Assembly: GCF_001042695.1 (NCBI RefSeq)
Contig: NZ_AP012334.1
Location: forward strand, 1,364,001 to 1,428,000
Length of the DNA stretch: 64,000 nt
Direction of reading: 5' to 3'
Source of the DNA: Scardovia inopinata JCM 12537
Lineage (GTDB): Bacteria; Actinomycetota; Actinomycetes; Actinomycetales; Bifidobacteriaceae
The position numbers were made by a program, and so were the translations under genes. Positions 36,101 to 47,983 of the stretch are shown one piece after another. Every line of letters begins with the position of its first letter. Within the stretch, counting starts at the first letter, position 1. The notes under the pieces were generated by a model. That model was not told the DNA's origin. It worked only from the letters and a program-made list of their open reading frames with translations, and made no database searches.

Positions 36101-36131
36101 ATGGGTATTGTCATTCCAACAGTACCCATGT
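36099..36131. repeat. 13-bp stem hairpin
   Basis: ACATGGGTATTGT (36099-36111) pairs with ACAGTACCCATGT (36119-36131), with one G-T pair and a 7-nt loop. There is no adjacent T-run, and no gene ends nearby. It could be a structured RNA element or a protein-binding palindrome. Confidence 0.65.
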
Positions 36132-36298
36132 CGATATTCACCATCGCGGACAAATATGGATGCGAGTAAGCCTCATCCCATATGCACCATAACAGTAATG
36201 AAGTGATGAGTCATAGGTCTCACTGTATAAACCCAATACACTGAGCTGGACGGCAAAACAACATGCTATGATGGCATATCATTCTTACTGCATACCAT

Positions 36299-36352
36299 TC
36301 ATCTTAGACTCATCCTAAATTCATCCTAAACTCATCCTAAACTCATCTTAAA
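36299..36352. repeat. Five 11-bp direct repeats
   Basis: Units starting at 36299, 36310, 36321, 36332 and 36343 follow TCATCYTAAA plus one base, an exact 11-bp period or about one helical turn. They end 17 bp before the permease stop codon. Such spacing suits a DNA-binding protein on one face, but it may be simple repeat expansion. Confidence 0.82.
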
Positions 36353-36368
36353 TTTTTTAAATAAATTT

Positions 36369-37769
36369 TTAAATAATAGACTGGAGCGCTAGATCCAGGA
36401 TAAACAAGATCACAACTCCCCACACAATGGGATGCACATCCTTGCCTTCCTTTTTGCAGACCTTTGCTACGCAGTAGGTAATGAAACCAGCGGCGATACC
36501 ATAGGAGATGGAGTAGGAAAAGGCCATGAAGATAGAGGTGAAGAAAGCAGGAATAGCGGTGCTAATGTCATCCCAACGAATTTCGCCGAAAGAGCTCATC
36601 ATCATGCAGCCAACGATTACAAGAATGGGAGCCGTGGCTGCCGTCGGAACGGCGGAAACCACCGGAGAAAGGACAGCACTGAGGAGGAAGCAGATGGTCA
36701 CCACAATGGAAGTGAGACCAGTGCGGCCGCCGGAAGCAATGCCGGCTGCGGATTCGACATAGGTGGTTGTGTTAGAGGTGCCCACCAGAGCCCCAATGGA
36801 TGTTGCCGTAGCATCAGCAAAGAGAGCTTTATCCATCTTGGAGCTGAATCCAGTTCCATTCTCCATAGCCTCCTCGTCTTCCTGGGAAAAAATGCCTGAC
36901 TGTCGCCCTGTTCCAATAAAAGTGCCGATAGTGTCAAAAATATCCGATAGGGAGAAGGCGAAGATGGTCACCAGCACCAAGGGTATCCTGGCTGGATCAT
37001 TGAACAGAGCTGGAAAGCCCTGAGGTGTGAAAATAGCTAGGAACGTTTGGGGAAGCTGGCCGAAAGATTGCCCCAGATTGACGCTGTGAGACAGGCTGGT
37101 TACTCCCATGGGAATGCCGATCACGGTAGTAACAATCATGGAGATAATGAAAGCTCCCTTGTTCAGAAAGCTCCATTTTCCAGGGAACTTAAGGATGGTC
37201 AGAATGATAGCCAGGAAAAGGCCAATCAGGAAAAGAACCAGAGTGGGAGTATTAATGGACGCCATCCCGATGTTGGCTCCGGAAGCAGCGGTTTTGTCAG
37301 CAGTAAAATGAATCAGACCAATATCGACCAGGCCCACGTAAGCAATAAAAATACCGATGCCACCACTAATAGCGTGCTGAAGCATCGGCGGAATTGCGCG
37401 AATAATCATCTTTCGCAGTTTGGTCACCGTAATCAAAATATTAATCAAACCGCAGATAAATACCATCGCCATGGCTTCCTGCCAGGTGAAATTCAGACCT
37501 TTGACCACAGTAAAGGTGAAAAAAGCGTTCATGCCAACACCCGGTGCCAGAGCATAAGGCACATTGGCAAACAAACCCATGACTAGGGTGCCGATCACTG
37601 CCGAAATAATTGTTGCAATGAAAACAGCTCCCCACGGCATCCCTGCTGAGGACAAAACGTTAGGGTTTAGCGCAATGATGTATGCCATTGCGAAGAAGGT
37701 TGTCAGACCTGCAATTACCTCAGTGGAGACGGTGGTACCGTTCTCCTTGAGTTTAAAAAATTTCTCCAT
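36369..37769 (-). CDS. Purine permease, AzgA/PbuG type (NCS2 superfamily)
   Basis: The product has 466 residues with about 12 to 14 hydrophobic segments. The N-terminal signature is TVSTEVIAGLTTFFAMAYII and LAPGVGMNAFFTF; further motifs are DIFDTIGTFIGTGRQSG and ALVGTSNTTTYVESAAGIASGGRTGLTS, typical of hypoxanthine/guanine/adenine permeases. GAAGGAATCTG precedes the ATG. A small hairpin (ACATAC/GTATGT) lies in the leader. I looked for a purine riboswitch upstream and did not recognise one. The precise purine is not assignable. Confidence 0.93.
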   Translation of the reverse strand: MEKFFKLKENGTTVSTEVIAGLTTFFAMAYIIALNPNVLSSAGMPWGAVFIATIISAVIGTLVMGLFANVPYALAPGVGMNAFFTFTVVKGLNFTWQEAMAMVFICGLINILITVTKLRKMIIRAIPPMLQHAISGGIGIFIAYVGLVDIGLIHFTADKTAASGANIGMASINTPTLVLFLIGLFLAIILTILKFPGKWSFLNKGAFIISMIVTTVIGIPMGVTSLSHSVNLGQSFGQLPQTFLAIFTPQGFPALFNDPARIPLVLVTIFAFSLSDIFDTIGTFIGTGRQSGIFSQEDEEAMENGTGFSSKMDKALFADATATSIGALVGTSNTTTYVESAAGIASGGRTGLTSIVVTICFLLSAVLSPVVSAVPTAATAPILVIVGCMMMSSFGEIRWDDISTAIPAFFTSIFMAFSYSISYGIAAGFITYCVAKVCKKEGKDVHPIVWGVVILFILDLALQSII

Positions 37770-38114
37770 CAGATTCCTTCACATACGAGATGTATTAGTA
37801 TGTGTGGGCTCCTTGTTTCTCCTTGTCATACCCCGGGGCAGTCACATACAAGACTGCTAGTAGTGGACTGGTTAAACAAAATGACCACCGCTCTCCTCAG
37901 CAATACAGCGCCGGGTCTGAGGATTGACCCACAAGAAATGCGGAATCACCAGAAACCAGTACATATCGTTGTTGAGGGGGAACATGTTCGAGAATAATAC
38001 ACAGTACCGATGTGATTATGCATAGTGTCAGCTTTGACAGGATCGTGGTCCGCATAATGAGATAAGTCAGGCGGAAGAGAAAGACGAAAGAAAAGAAGAA
38101 AAAGAGAATGGGAG

Positions 38115-38187
38115 GGGAAGAAAAAGGTGAAGAAGAGAAGATGAAGAAGATGAGGGAAGAAAAAGGTGAAGAAGAGAAGATGAAGAA
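38115..38187. repeat. 39-bp-period purine-rich tandem repeat
   Basis: A 34-bp identical block occurs at 38115-38148 and 38154-38187; it begins GGGAAGAAAAAGGTGAAG. It lies in the 455-bp gap 37770-38224, which holds no credible gene, just downstream of pstB and upstream of the permease gene (both minus strand). Confidence 0.9.
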
Positions 38188-38224
38188 ACGAGGGAAAAAG
38201 TGGGAAGCAGGATCAGCCAAAGGA

Positions 38225-39004
38225 TCAGCCAAAATGTCCTGAAATGTAACTTTCTGTTTCCTTTTTCTTGGGGCTGGAGAACATGGTTGCCGTGTCGGTC
38301 ATTTCAACCAAATGCCCAGGTTTGCCAGATCCCTGAGTATTAAAGAAGGCAGTGGTGTCAGAGACCCGGGCAGCCTGCTGCATATTGTGAGTCACAATCA
38401 CGATAGTATACTCATCTTTAAGCTGGGTGATCAGGTCCTCCACTGCCAGGGTAGAAATGGGGTCCAGGGCTGAGCAGGGCTCATCCATAAGCAGAACCTG
38501 GGGATGAACGGCTACAGCGCGGGCAATGCACAAGCGCTGCTGCTGGCCGCCGGACAGGCCAATCCCCGGCTTATCCAGCCGGTCTTTGACTTCGTTCCAC
38601 AAATTTGCCCCCCTCAGGGCCCATTCGACTAGTTCATCGGCATCTTCCTTGGAAATACGACAATTATTCAGACGGATCCCAGCCAGAACATTGTCACGAA
38701 TGGACATAGTAGGGAAAGGATTTGGCCTTTGAAAGACCATTCCCACATTTCTTCTGACTTCCACCGGGTCAATGGTATCGGCGTAAAGGTTCTGTCCTTC
38801 CAGCAAGACTTCCCCCGTGCAGTATGCCCCAGGAAGAGTTTCATGCATCCGATTCAAGGTTCGCAAAACTGTCGATTTTCCGCAGCCTGACGGACCGATA
38901 AAGGCAGTCACCTTATTGGCTTCCAGAGCCATAGTGACATCATCAACAGCGTGAAAATCACCATAATAAACGTTGAGATGGTTTACATCCATTCTTTGGC
39001 CCAT
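38225..39004 (-). CDS. pstB: Phosphate ABC transporter ATP-binding protein
   Basis: The product has 259 residues and energises high-affinity phosphate uptake. Walker A is GPSGCGKST, the PstB-type Q-loop is [20 protein letters not shown], the signature is [14 protein letters not shown] and Walker B is [12 protein letters not shown]. It is the last gene of pstSCAB; no phoU gene follows. AGGGAATAAAT precedes the ATG. Confidence 0.97.
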   Translation of the reverse strand: MGQRMDVNHLNVYYGDFHAVDDVTMALEANKVTAFIGPSGCGKSTVLRTLNRMHETLPGAYCTGEVLLEGQNLYADTIDPVEVRRNVGMVFQRPNPFPTMSIRDNVLAGIRLNNCRISKEDADELVEWALRGANLWNEVKDRLDKPGIGLSGGQQQRLCIARAVAVHPQVLLMDEPCSALDPISTLAVEDLITQLKDEYTIVIVTHNMQQAARVSDTTAFFNTQGSGKPGHLVEMTDTATMFSSPKKKETESYISGHFG

Positions 39005-39077
39005 ATTTATTCCCTGCTTTCCCGATTCGTGTTGTTTTCGCAGTTTTTATTATGTATGTGTATAAAACTTTTTTTGA

Positions 39078-40073
39078 TCATGATTTAGCTGATCCTTTGA
39101 CTGAAAACACTTTAGCGATCAATCTTCCCAGAGCATTCAAAAGTAGAACGATAAGGATCAGTGCCAAGGCTGCGGACCAGGCCCTCTCCATTCTGATGGA
39201 AGCAATGCAGGGGTTGGACAGGGCTCTGGCAGCAGCCGGGCAGGCAGCCAGTCCCTGAGAATATTCATTGTATACATATACAGGTAGGGTGGTCATACGG
39301 CCGGAGAAAAGATTGGTATTGGTGGAGCTGATAAAGCCAGAGGCAATAAGCAGGGGGGCGGTTTCTCCAATGACACGGGCGATGGCCAGAATAACCCCCG
39401 ATATGATTCCTGGCAATGCAGTTCTAAGAACAATTCTCACAATAGTGCGCGAGCGCGGAACGCCTAAAGCGTATGCAGCTTCCCTCAGATCATTGGGAAC
39501 AATCGTCAACATCTCCTGGCTGGACCGTACCACGGTAGGAATCATGAGGATAGAGAGGGCCACAGCCCCGACCAGGCCATTGACAGTCCCGGGCTCGGCA
39601 AGGATGGCGAACATGGAATATGCGAAAAGACCAGCGACAATGGAGGGGATGCCACTCATGACATCAACGAAGAAAGAAATAGCTTTTGCCAGTCTGCCAC
39701 TGTGGGCATATTCAACCAGGTAGACAGAGGTCAAAATTCCAATCGGTATGGAGATAATCATGGCAGCCAGGGTGATTTCAATAGTCCCTATTGTGGCATG
39801 AAGGATTCCTCCATAGGGGTAGAGCCCTCCAACGACCCCCCGCATATTATGAGTGAGGAAATACCAGGTGAACTGGGGCAAGCCGTTTGAAATAGTTGTC
39901 CACAGAACAGAAATCAGGGGGATAAGAGCAATCACAAAAGCCGTATAAATGAGAATTCGCATGACCACATCTGTTCGTTTGCGCGATCGCAAGGAGGAGC
40001 GGCTGGGAGCGAATTTATCGAAGTCAGGAGTTGGGACGTCAGAGGAATCTGAAGACGTATTTTTATTCATCAT
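39078..40073 (-). CDS. pstA: Phosphate ABC transporter permease PstA
   Basis: The product has 331 residues with six hydrophobic segments and the permease loop DLREAAYALGVPRSRTIVRIVL. After a hydrophilic N-terminus of about 35 residues the first membrane segment begins. A cytoplasmic loop near the C-terminus holds a small cysteine-containing stretch (LAACPAAARALSNPC). Its start overlaps the pstC stop by 4 bp. It is followed by pstB after 73 bp. Confidence 0.95.
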   Translation of the reverse strand: MMNKNTSSDSSDVPTPDFDKFAPSRSSLRSRKRTDVVMRILIYTAFVIALIPLISVLWTTISNGLPQFTWYFLTHNMRGVVGGLYPYGGILHATIGTIEITLAAMIISIPIGILTSVYLVEYAHSGRLAKAISFFVDVMSGIPSIVAGLFAYSMFAILAEPGTVNGLVGAVALSILMIPTVVRSSQEMLTIVPNDLREAAYALGVPRSRTIVRIVLRTALPGIISGVILAIARVIGETAPLLIASGFISSTNTNLFSGRMTTLPVYVYNEYSQGLAACPAAARALSNPCIASIRMERAWSAALALILIVLLLNALGRLIAKVFSVKGSAKS

Positions 40074-41071
40074 TTCCCCTCCTTGCCAACAGAACCGGAC
40101 GTTACCCGACGGGCTATATAGTTCACCAGGAAGGTAATCACAAAAAGGACCAAGCCGGTAGCGACCAAGGCAGAAACGCCCATGCTGTCAGCCTCCGGGA
40201 ACTGGGCAGCAATGTTAGCAGCGATAGTCTGATTGCTGGACGCCTTAAGAAGGTTTATTCCATATGTACGCCCAGGTGAGAGAATCATCAAAACCGCCAT
40301 CGTCTCCCCCAAAGCCCGGCCAAGGCCAAGCATAGAGGCCGAAACCAGACCAGACTTGCCAAAAGGCAAAACAGCCAGCTTAATCATTTCCCATTTGGTA
40401 GCTCCCAAAGCAAGAGCTGCTTCCTGCTGAAGAACAGGGGTCTGTATAAAAATGTCTCTGGCCATGGAAGTAATAATAGGCAGAATCATCACGGCAAGCA
40501 CCAACGATACTGTAGCTACGGTTCGGGGTGGATTGGAAGCCTGAGGCCCGAAGAGAGGAATCCAGCCCACGGCCTTATTAATCAAATCCCAGACTGGATA
40601 AATATGCGGAACTAGAACTAGTGCACCCCAAAGGCCGTAAACCACAGATGGGATAGCAGCCAACAGATCAACCACATAGCTGAGAATAGAGGACAATCTT
40701 TTCGGGGCATAATGTGAGATGAAAAGGGCTATTCCTATAGCTACAAAGACAGCCATGAGGAGGGCCAGGGCTGAGGTAATGACTGTTCCGAAAACCAAAG
40801 GACCCACAAAAGCCAGGAAATTTGTGGTCTGACCGCCGGTAAATCCTGAGATGGTCTCCCTAATGTGGTCCTTCCTGCCCACAACAATGGGAGCAGCCTG
40901 GATAAAAAGAAAAACCGTTACTGCGGCCAGAATAGCAAGGATAAGGATTCCTGATCCCATGGCCAGGCCTTTGAAAACCTTATCAGCCCGGTGCTTAGAA
41001 GTCGAAGAGACAGTCAGGTCATGTTTTTCCTGGGCCTGAGCCTGGAGGGCACGAGGTAAACGCGCTGCCAT
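40070..41071 (-). CDS. pstC: Phosphate ABC transporter permease PstC
   Basis: The product has 333 residues with six hydrophobic segments and the permease motif LQQEAALALGATKWEMIKLAVLP. A typical N-terminal segment GLAMGSGILILAILAAVTVF is present. Its start codon overlaps the stop of pstS at 41071, and its end overlaps pstA by 4 bp, so pstS-C-A is tightly coupled. Confidence 0.95.
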   Translation of the reverse strand: MAARLPRALQAQAQEKHDLTVSSTSKHRADKVFKGLAMGSGILILAILAAVTVFLFIQAAPIVVGRKDHIRETISGFTGGQTTNFLAFVGPLVFGTVITSALALLMAVFVAIGIALFISHYAPKRLSSILSYVVDLLAAIPSVVYGLWGALVLVPHIYPVWDLINKAVGWIPLFGPQASNPPRTVATVSLVLAVMILPIITSMARDIFIQTPVLQQEAALALGATKWEMIKLAVLPFGKSGLVSASMLGLGRALGETMAVLMILSPGRTYGINLLKASSNQTIAANIAAQFPEADSMGVSALVATGLVLFVITFLVNYIARRVTSGSVGKEGK

Positions 41072-42306
41072 TATCGTGCCTCCCCTGACGACCCTGACAC
41101 CTTTGACGACTCCGACAATCCTGACGATCCTGATGATCCTGATGATCCTGATGAAATTCTGGAAATAGACTTCATGATTTCTTTTCTCACCTGCGGACTA
41201 AGAGGAACAGAACCGGCATTCTCAGCTGCCAGTTTCTGCCCCTGCGGACTGACAACGTAAGTCAGCCACTGTTTGATAAAGTCTGCTGTCTGCCGTCGGG
41301 CCGGGGAATAGACCGGACAGGCAACCGCATAGCTGACTAGGGCAATAGGGTACGACGCGCTATCACTGGTCGCAAAGTCTACATCGATGACATATCGGCT
41401 TGGACCCTTATCTTTGGAACTAAGCGGGGACTTACTAATCAGATGGGAAGTTGCTGCTGCCGAATAAGAAACGTAGGACGAGCCCACCTTCACGGCAGCT
41501 CTTCCCAGGTTTGAGGCCTGGGCAGCATCCGCATAACCTATGGTTCCCTGAGCCTGACTGGCAGTCAACACAACCCCTGATGTTCCCTTCGCCCCCTGCC
41601 CTACCGAATTCGGCCAGGTTTCCGAAGGCTCAAAGGACCAGGCAGCTGGGGCTGCTTCCTTGAGGTAGTTCTGAAAAACCTTGGTTGTTCCCGATTTATC
41701 AGATCGCCAGACGGGAGTGACGGAGATATCGGGCAATTTTGCTGCCAGACTGGGATTCTCCTTCTTAATGGCAGGATCGTTCCACCTAGTAATGGAGCCA
41801 GTGAAAATTTTTGCCAGGGTACCAGGTGATAGGCGGATAGGATTCTTCCTGCTATTGAGCCCATAAGCAGACAGATTATAGACGACGGCTATGGGAGAAA
41901 TATAGACGGGAATGTCAAAAGCGGTTTTTCCTTGGCAGACCGATCGGGATGATTCCAGCTGCTGCCTGCTTAAGGGAGCATCAGTCCCTGCCCAGGATAC
42001 AGCTCCAGTCAGGAAGGTATTGACCCCTGCCCCGGAACCAGAAGGATCATAGGAAATGGCAGTCTGAGGTTGCGAGGCGGAAAAACCCACAATCCAGGCA
42101 TCGACAGCGCTTTTCTGGGAAGAGGCTCCGGCTCCGGCGAATTCCCCGCTCAGATGCGGCTTATTCGCGGGGAGTGCTGATTGCTGCTCAGACAAGTTCT
42201 GGGACAGATAAGGGGAAAGCTCATTATCTCCGCATGCTGACAGGGTCAGTGGCAGTGAAATAGCACAGCAGATTGCTGCCGCCCTGACCCACATATTGTT
42301 CCCCAT
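41071..42306 (-). CDS. pstS: Phosphate-binding lipoprotein PstS
   Basis: This extracellular phosphate-binding protein has about 411 residues. The N-terminus is a lipoprotein signal peptide with lipobox LSAC (Cys25). Phosphate-binding motifs are AGASSQKSAVDAW, YDPSGSGAGVNTF, WRSDKSGTTKVFQNYL and a C-terminal PSRYVIDVDFAT region. The tail is a Ser/Gly repeat (SGSSGSSGSSG) from a 9-bp tandem repeat at 41084-41155. I use the ATG at 42306, with AGGGG 5 nt upstream. It is the first gene of pstSCAB. Unusual direct repeats precede it. Confidence 0.95.
   Translation of the reverse strand: MGNNMWVRAAAICCAISLPLTLSACGDNELSPYLSQNLSEQQSALPANKPHLSGEFAGAGASSQKSAVDAWIVGFSASQPQTAISYDPSGSGAGVNTFLTGAVSWAGTDAPLSRQQLESSRSVCQGKTAFDIPVYISPIAVVYNLSAYGLNSRKNPIRLSPGTLAKIFTGSITRWNDPAIKKENPSLAAKLPDISVTPVWRSDKSGTTKVFQNYLKEAAPAAWSFEPSETWPNSVGQGAKGTSGVVLTASQAQGTIGYADAAQASNLGRAAVKVGSSYVSYSAAATSHLISKSPLSSKDKGPSRYVIDVDFATSDSASYPIALVSYAVACPVYSPARRQTADFIKQWLTYVVSPQGQKLAAENAGSVPLSPQVRKEIMKSISRISSGSSGSSGSSGLSESSKVSGSSGEAR
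41084..41155 (-). repeat. In-frame 9-bp tandem repeat at the pstS 3' end
   Basis: Eight 9-bp units of the type CCTGATGAT/CCTGACGAC run from 41084 to 41155; the last four are nearly identical and the rest diverged. They encode the Ser/Gly tail of PstS. Confidence 0.85.
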
Positions 42307-42317
42307 GACCACCCCTA

Positions 42318-42360
42318 TAGTCTATAGTCTTTAAGTCTTTAGTCTTTACTTTAGTCTTTA
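42318..42360 (-). promoter_or_regulatory. AAAGACTA direct repeats upstream of pstS
   Basis: Read on the minus strand, AAAGACT occurs four times and TAGACTATAG follows, with a period of about 7 to 12 bp, ending just before the pstS ribosome-binding site. This is where a phosphate-responsive regulator could bind, but the motif does not match PHO boxes I know. It may instead be repeat expansion. The rest of the gap 42313-42644 holds no gene. Confidence 0.45.
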
Positions 42361-42635
42361 TCCAAATGCTGCTTTATTCCTGTTGCAGCAATCATCTTGC
42401 CGCTTAGTCCTTATTCTACATGAGTATTTTGCCAAATCAGGACTGGGAGAAACACCTCCCTTGCCAGCACTTTCTCCGACATGGCCAGCCCTCTCCGTCA
42501 CAACTATTTTTCCAGTTTTTGAATTATTATATGTATTAAGACTTATTAAGTTAAGATTTGTCGAGTAAGTTATTACCAGTCCTTTCACCGGGAACAGAGA
42601 CGCCCCCGGCAGGGAAACAAAAGGAAGACCCATAA

Positions 42636-45857
<3,222 letters not shown>

Positions 45858-45993
45858 ATAATATACGAAATATGAATAATATTAATATACAGATCAGCCG
45901 CTTCTGACCAGACGAAAACTTTCCTTGACGAACAGACTCGGGCAGGTGATCTTTAGCTAAGTCCTTATCTGTGCTGACAGTTACTGAGGCGAA

Positions 45994-46562
45994 TCAGGCT
46001 TCTTCAGCTTTATCGCCTCCTTTCTCTAATTGATAATCGAAAAGATCACGAAATGCTTTACTGGTACTTCGAAGGGCGTCATATGACCCACTATCCACGA
46101 TGTGACCAGAGTCGAATACATAAATCATGTCAGCCTGCTTGAGCGTCCATGCCCTGTGGCTGACCAGAATAGTAATGCAATCAGAACCAGTTTTCTTTAA
46201 CTCATTAATGATCTGTTTTTCAGCCAATGAATCAACGTTGCTCGTCGGCTCATCAAAAATTCTAATTGCAGCATGTTTGAGTAATGTACGAGCAATAGTT
46301 AACCGCTGCCATTGCCCACCGGATAGATCCACCCCATCCCATTGAGCACCTAGCTGTGTATCAATCCCCTTGGGAAGATTGTTCACCAACGTTTTCTCAT
46401 CAACTGCTTGCACCTTATTCCACATCTCTGGTTCAGAGTAGTGAGTCTTACTTGAAGATCCCCCTCGAAAATTGCCTAGCAACAAGTTCTCCCTCACCGT
46501 CAATTCGAACTTGTTGTTAGCCTGCCCACGCAACCCATCTGCAAAGATGGGACTAGGGCGGA
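45994..46562 (-). pseudogene. Remnant of an ABC transporter ATPase domain
   Basis: Only the C-terminal part of an ATPase domain is present, beginning at the Q-loop region (NKFELTVRENLLLGN). It has the signature LSGGQWQRLTIARTLL, Walker B IRIFDEPTSNVD and the H-loop VSHRAWTLKQAD. The Walker A motif and the whole membrane domain are missing, and an in-frame stop (TAG) lies about 30 bp upstream of the first homologous residue. Initiation would need the TTG at 46533. It resembles exporter-type half-transporters and is most likely a decayed gene. The upstream 300 bp are AT-rich. Confidence 0.78.
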
Positions 46563-46884
46563 AAAAATGCTAAGAATGAGAGCACAAAGTGTATACAGAG
46601 GTGCTGTCAAAAAAGCAATTTTCATACACCAAACACAGGTTGCAATTGTATGAAATAAGCGTTTCATTTGTCATCTTCCGCATTAAATTATATTTAATAC
46701 TAAAATTAAATAATATACCGAATTCAAAAAAGAAACGCCAACGCCTTCCGATGCTTTTATGCAAAGTATATAGCCGAATTTTCACGATTCGACTGCTGTG
46801 CTTAGTGTTACCTACCAGAAATATCAGAGAAATATCGGAAGAAAATTATACTATGAAAAAGTATAATCTATGCCCTGCTCGCAT
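46563..46884. other. AT-rich non-coding stretch
   Basis: The stretch is distinctly richer in A and T than its flanks and has no credible gene. It lies between the ABC ATPase remnant and the HNH nuclease gene and may be decayed DNA from the missing part of the transporter. No transposase trace was recognised. Confidence 0.5.
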
Positions 46885-47769
46885 TTACGGCAGTTTCTGA
46901 GCAGGGCAGGAAGACAAGGTCGTCATCATGGCTGTTTTTTCGGATTCAGTCACAGTCAGTGAATATTTTTTCTTTACCGCAATCTGCCTGGCAACATAAG
47001 AACACCTGTACCTTTTGTTCGACGGCAGCCACTCATCTGCGGAAGCATCACCCTTGTCCTGATTGGCATTCCCATCGACAGCCAGGAGGTTATAGGGATC
47101 ATTGGCAAACTGATACCGTTTTGCTGTAGACCAGGAACTTGCGCCGGAATTCCAGGCATTGTGCAGGGCAACTACATGATCAATCTGAACCAAAGCACTG
47201 GTGGTAACCCCACGGTGAAAATGTATTGTCTTGCCCGTATACGGATCGACAAGTACTCCGGTATATACCTGGCAGGAGCTTCCCCTCTTGTAGCGAACCG
47301 ACGTCATGTCCCGGGCCAGAACGTCTTCCCTTATATCACAACCATTACCATCATCATCAGTTTGCCGGAATCCGAAAAGATCCCTGTCATAGCCAGATGA
47401 AGAGCCAGAATTCCTGACCGTCAGACTTTGCAGGACATTGGCTGCTTCTCCTGTAGGATTATTGGCTCCGGTAGAAGTGGCAATCTGCGCGCTTACTCGG
47501 GGCAGGATAAGGGCGATAACCAGGCCGACTAAAACAGCTAGGGCAACCAGGAGAGCAAACATTTTCCAACTGGTTTTCCTGCTGCGATAAGCATAACCAT
47601 GGGCTGTCGAGCCTTGAGTTGGCAATGGTTCGGAAGCTGAATACCTAGGATAATCTGAGGGATCAGGATCAGGGGCATCGGTAATAGGGAATTTGCCTTG
47701 CTCCTCCCCGCCAGCAGAATCCTTCTGCCACGAACCTGACGTATCCAATCTGTTTCCCCTTGATACCAT
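46885..47769 (-). CDS. Secreted or membrane-anchored HNH endonuclease (DUF1524/GmrSD C-terminal type)
   Basis: The product has 294 residues: a polar N-terminus of about 65 residues, one membrane segment (FALLVALAVLVGLVIALIL), and an extracellular nuclease domain. Catalytic motifs are VQIDHVVALHNAW (His of the HNH motif) and PYNLLAVDGNANQDKGDASADEWLP (Asn and downstream residues). Cysteine pairs (CDIREDVL, SSCQVYTG, RCSYVA, LSSCP) fit an oxidising environment. Such nucleases are common in actinobacteria and probably scavenge DNA. It is next to the ABC ATPase remnant, but no functional link is shown. Confidence 0.85.
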   Translation of the reverse strand: MVSRGNRLDTSGSWQKDSAGGEEQGKFPITDAPDPDPSDYPRYSASEPLPTQGSTAHGYAYRSRKTSWKMFALLVALAVLVGLVIALILPRVSAQIATSTGANNPTGEAANVLQSLTVRNSGSSSGYDRDLFGFRQTDDDGNGCDIREDVLARDMTSVRYKRGSSCQVYTGVLVDPYTGKTIHFHRGVTTSALVQIDHVVALHNAWNSGASSWSTAKRYQFANDPYNLLAVDGNANQDKGDASADEWLPSNKRYRCSYVARQIAVKKKYSLTVTESEKTAMMTTLSSCPAQKLP

Positions 47770-47897
47770 GGTTGATATTCTATACCATTCTTCTCTTACG
47801 CCACCTGCAAATTCACTGCTAAAAGCCTGACTGCAAACTGTCCGTCAGATCCCCCGAGTGTATATACCGTCACCCTTGCAACGGTAGGTAAGCTATA

Positions 47898-47939
47898 AAC
47901 AAAACCGGCTCCCCTGCAGCAAAGCCACAAAAGAGCCGG
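47898..47939 (-). terminator. Terminator of rplK-rplA
   Basis: On the minus strand, CCGGCTC (47933-47939) pairs with GAGCCGG (47905-47911) and is followed by TTTTGTTT (47898-47904). It lies 45 bp after the rplA stop. Confidence 0.75.
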
Positions 47940-47983
47940 AATTATCGGAATTATCAGGTCGGATTCCCGACGATATGTAAAAA

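Noticed and set aside
33259-36368. CRISPR array in the repeat-rich island
   Set aside because: Repeats differ from one another, there is no constant spacer length, and no cas genes are present.
37770-38000. Purine riboswitch in front of the purine permease gene
   Set aside because: The conserved purine-aptamer core sequences are not present; only a short hairpin is seen.
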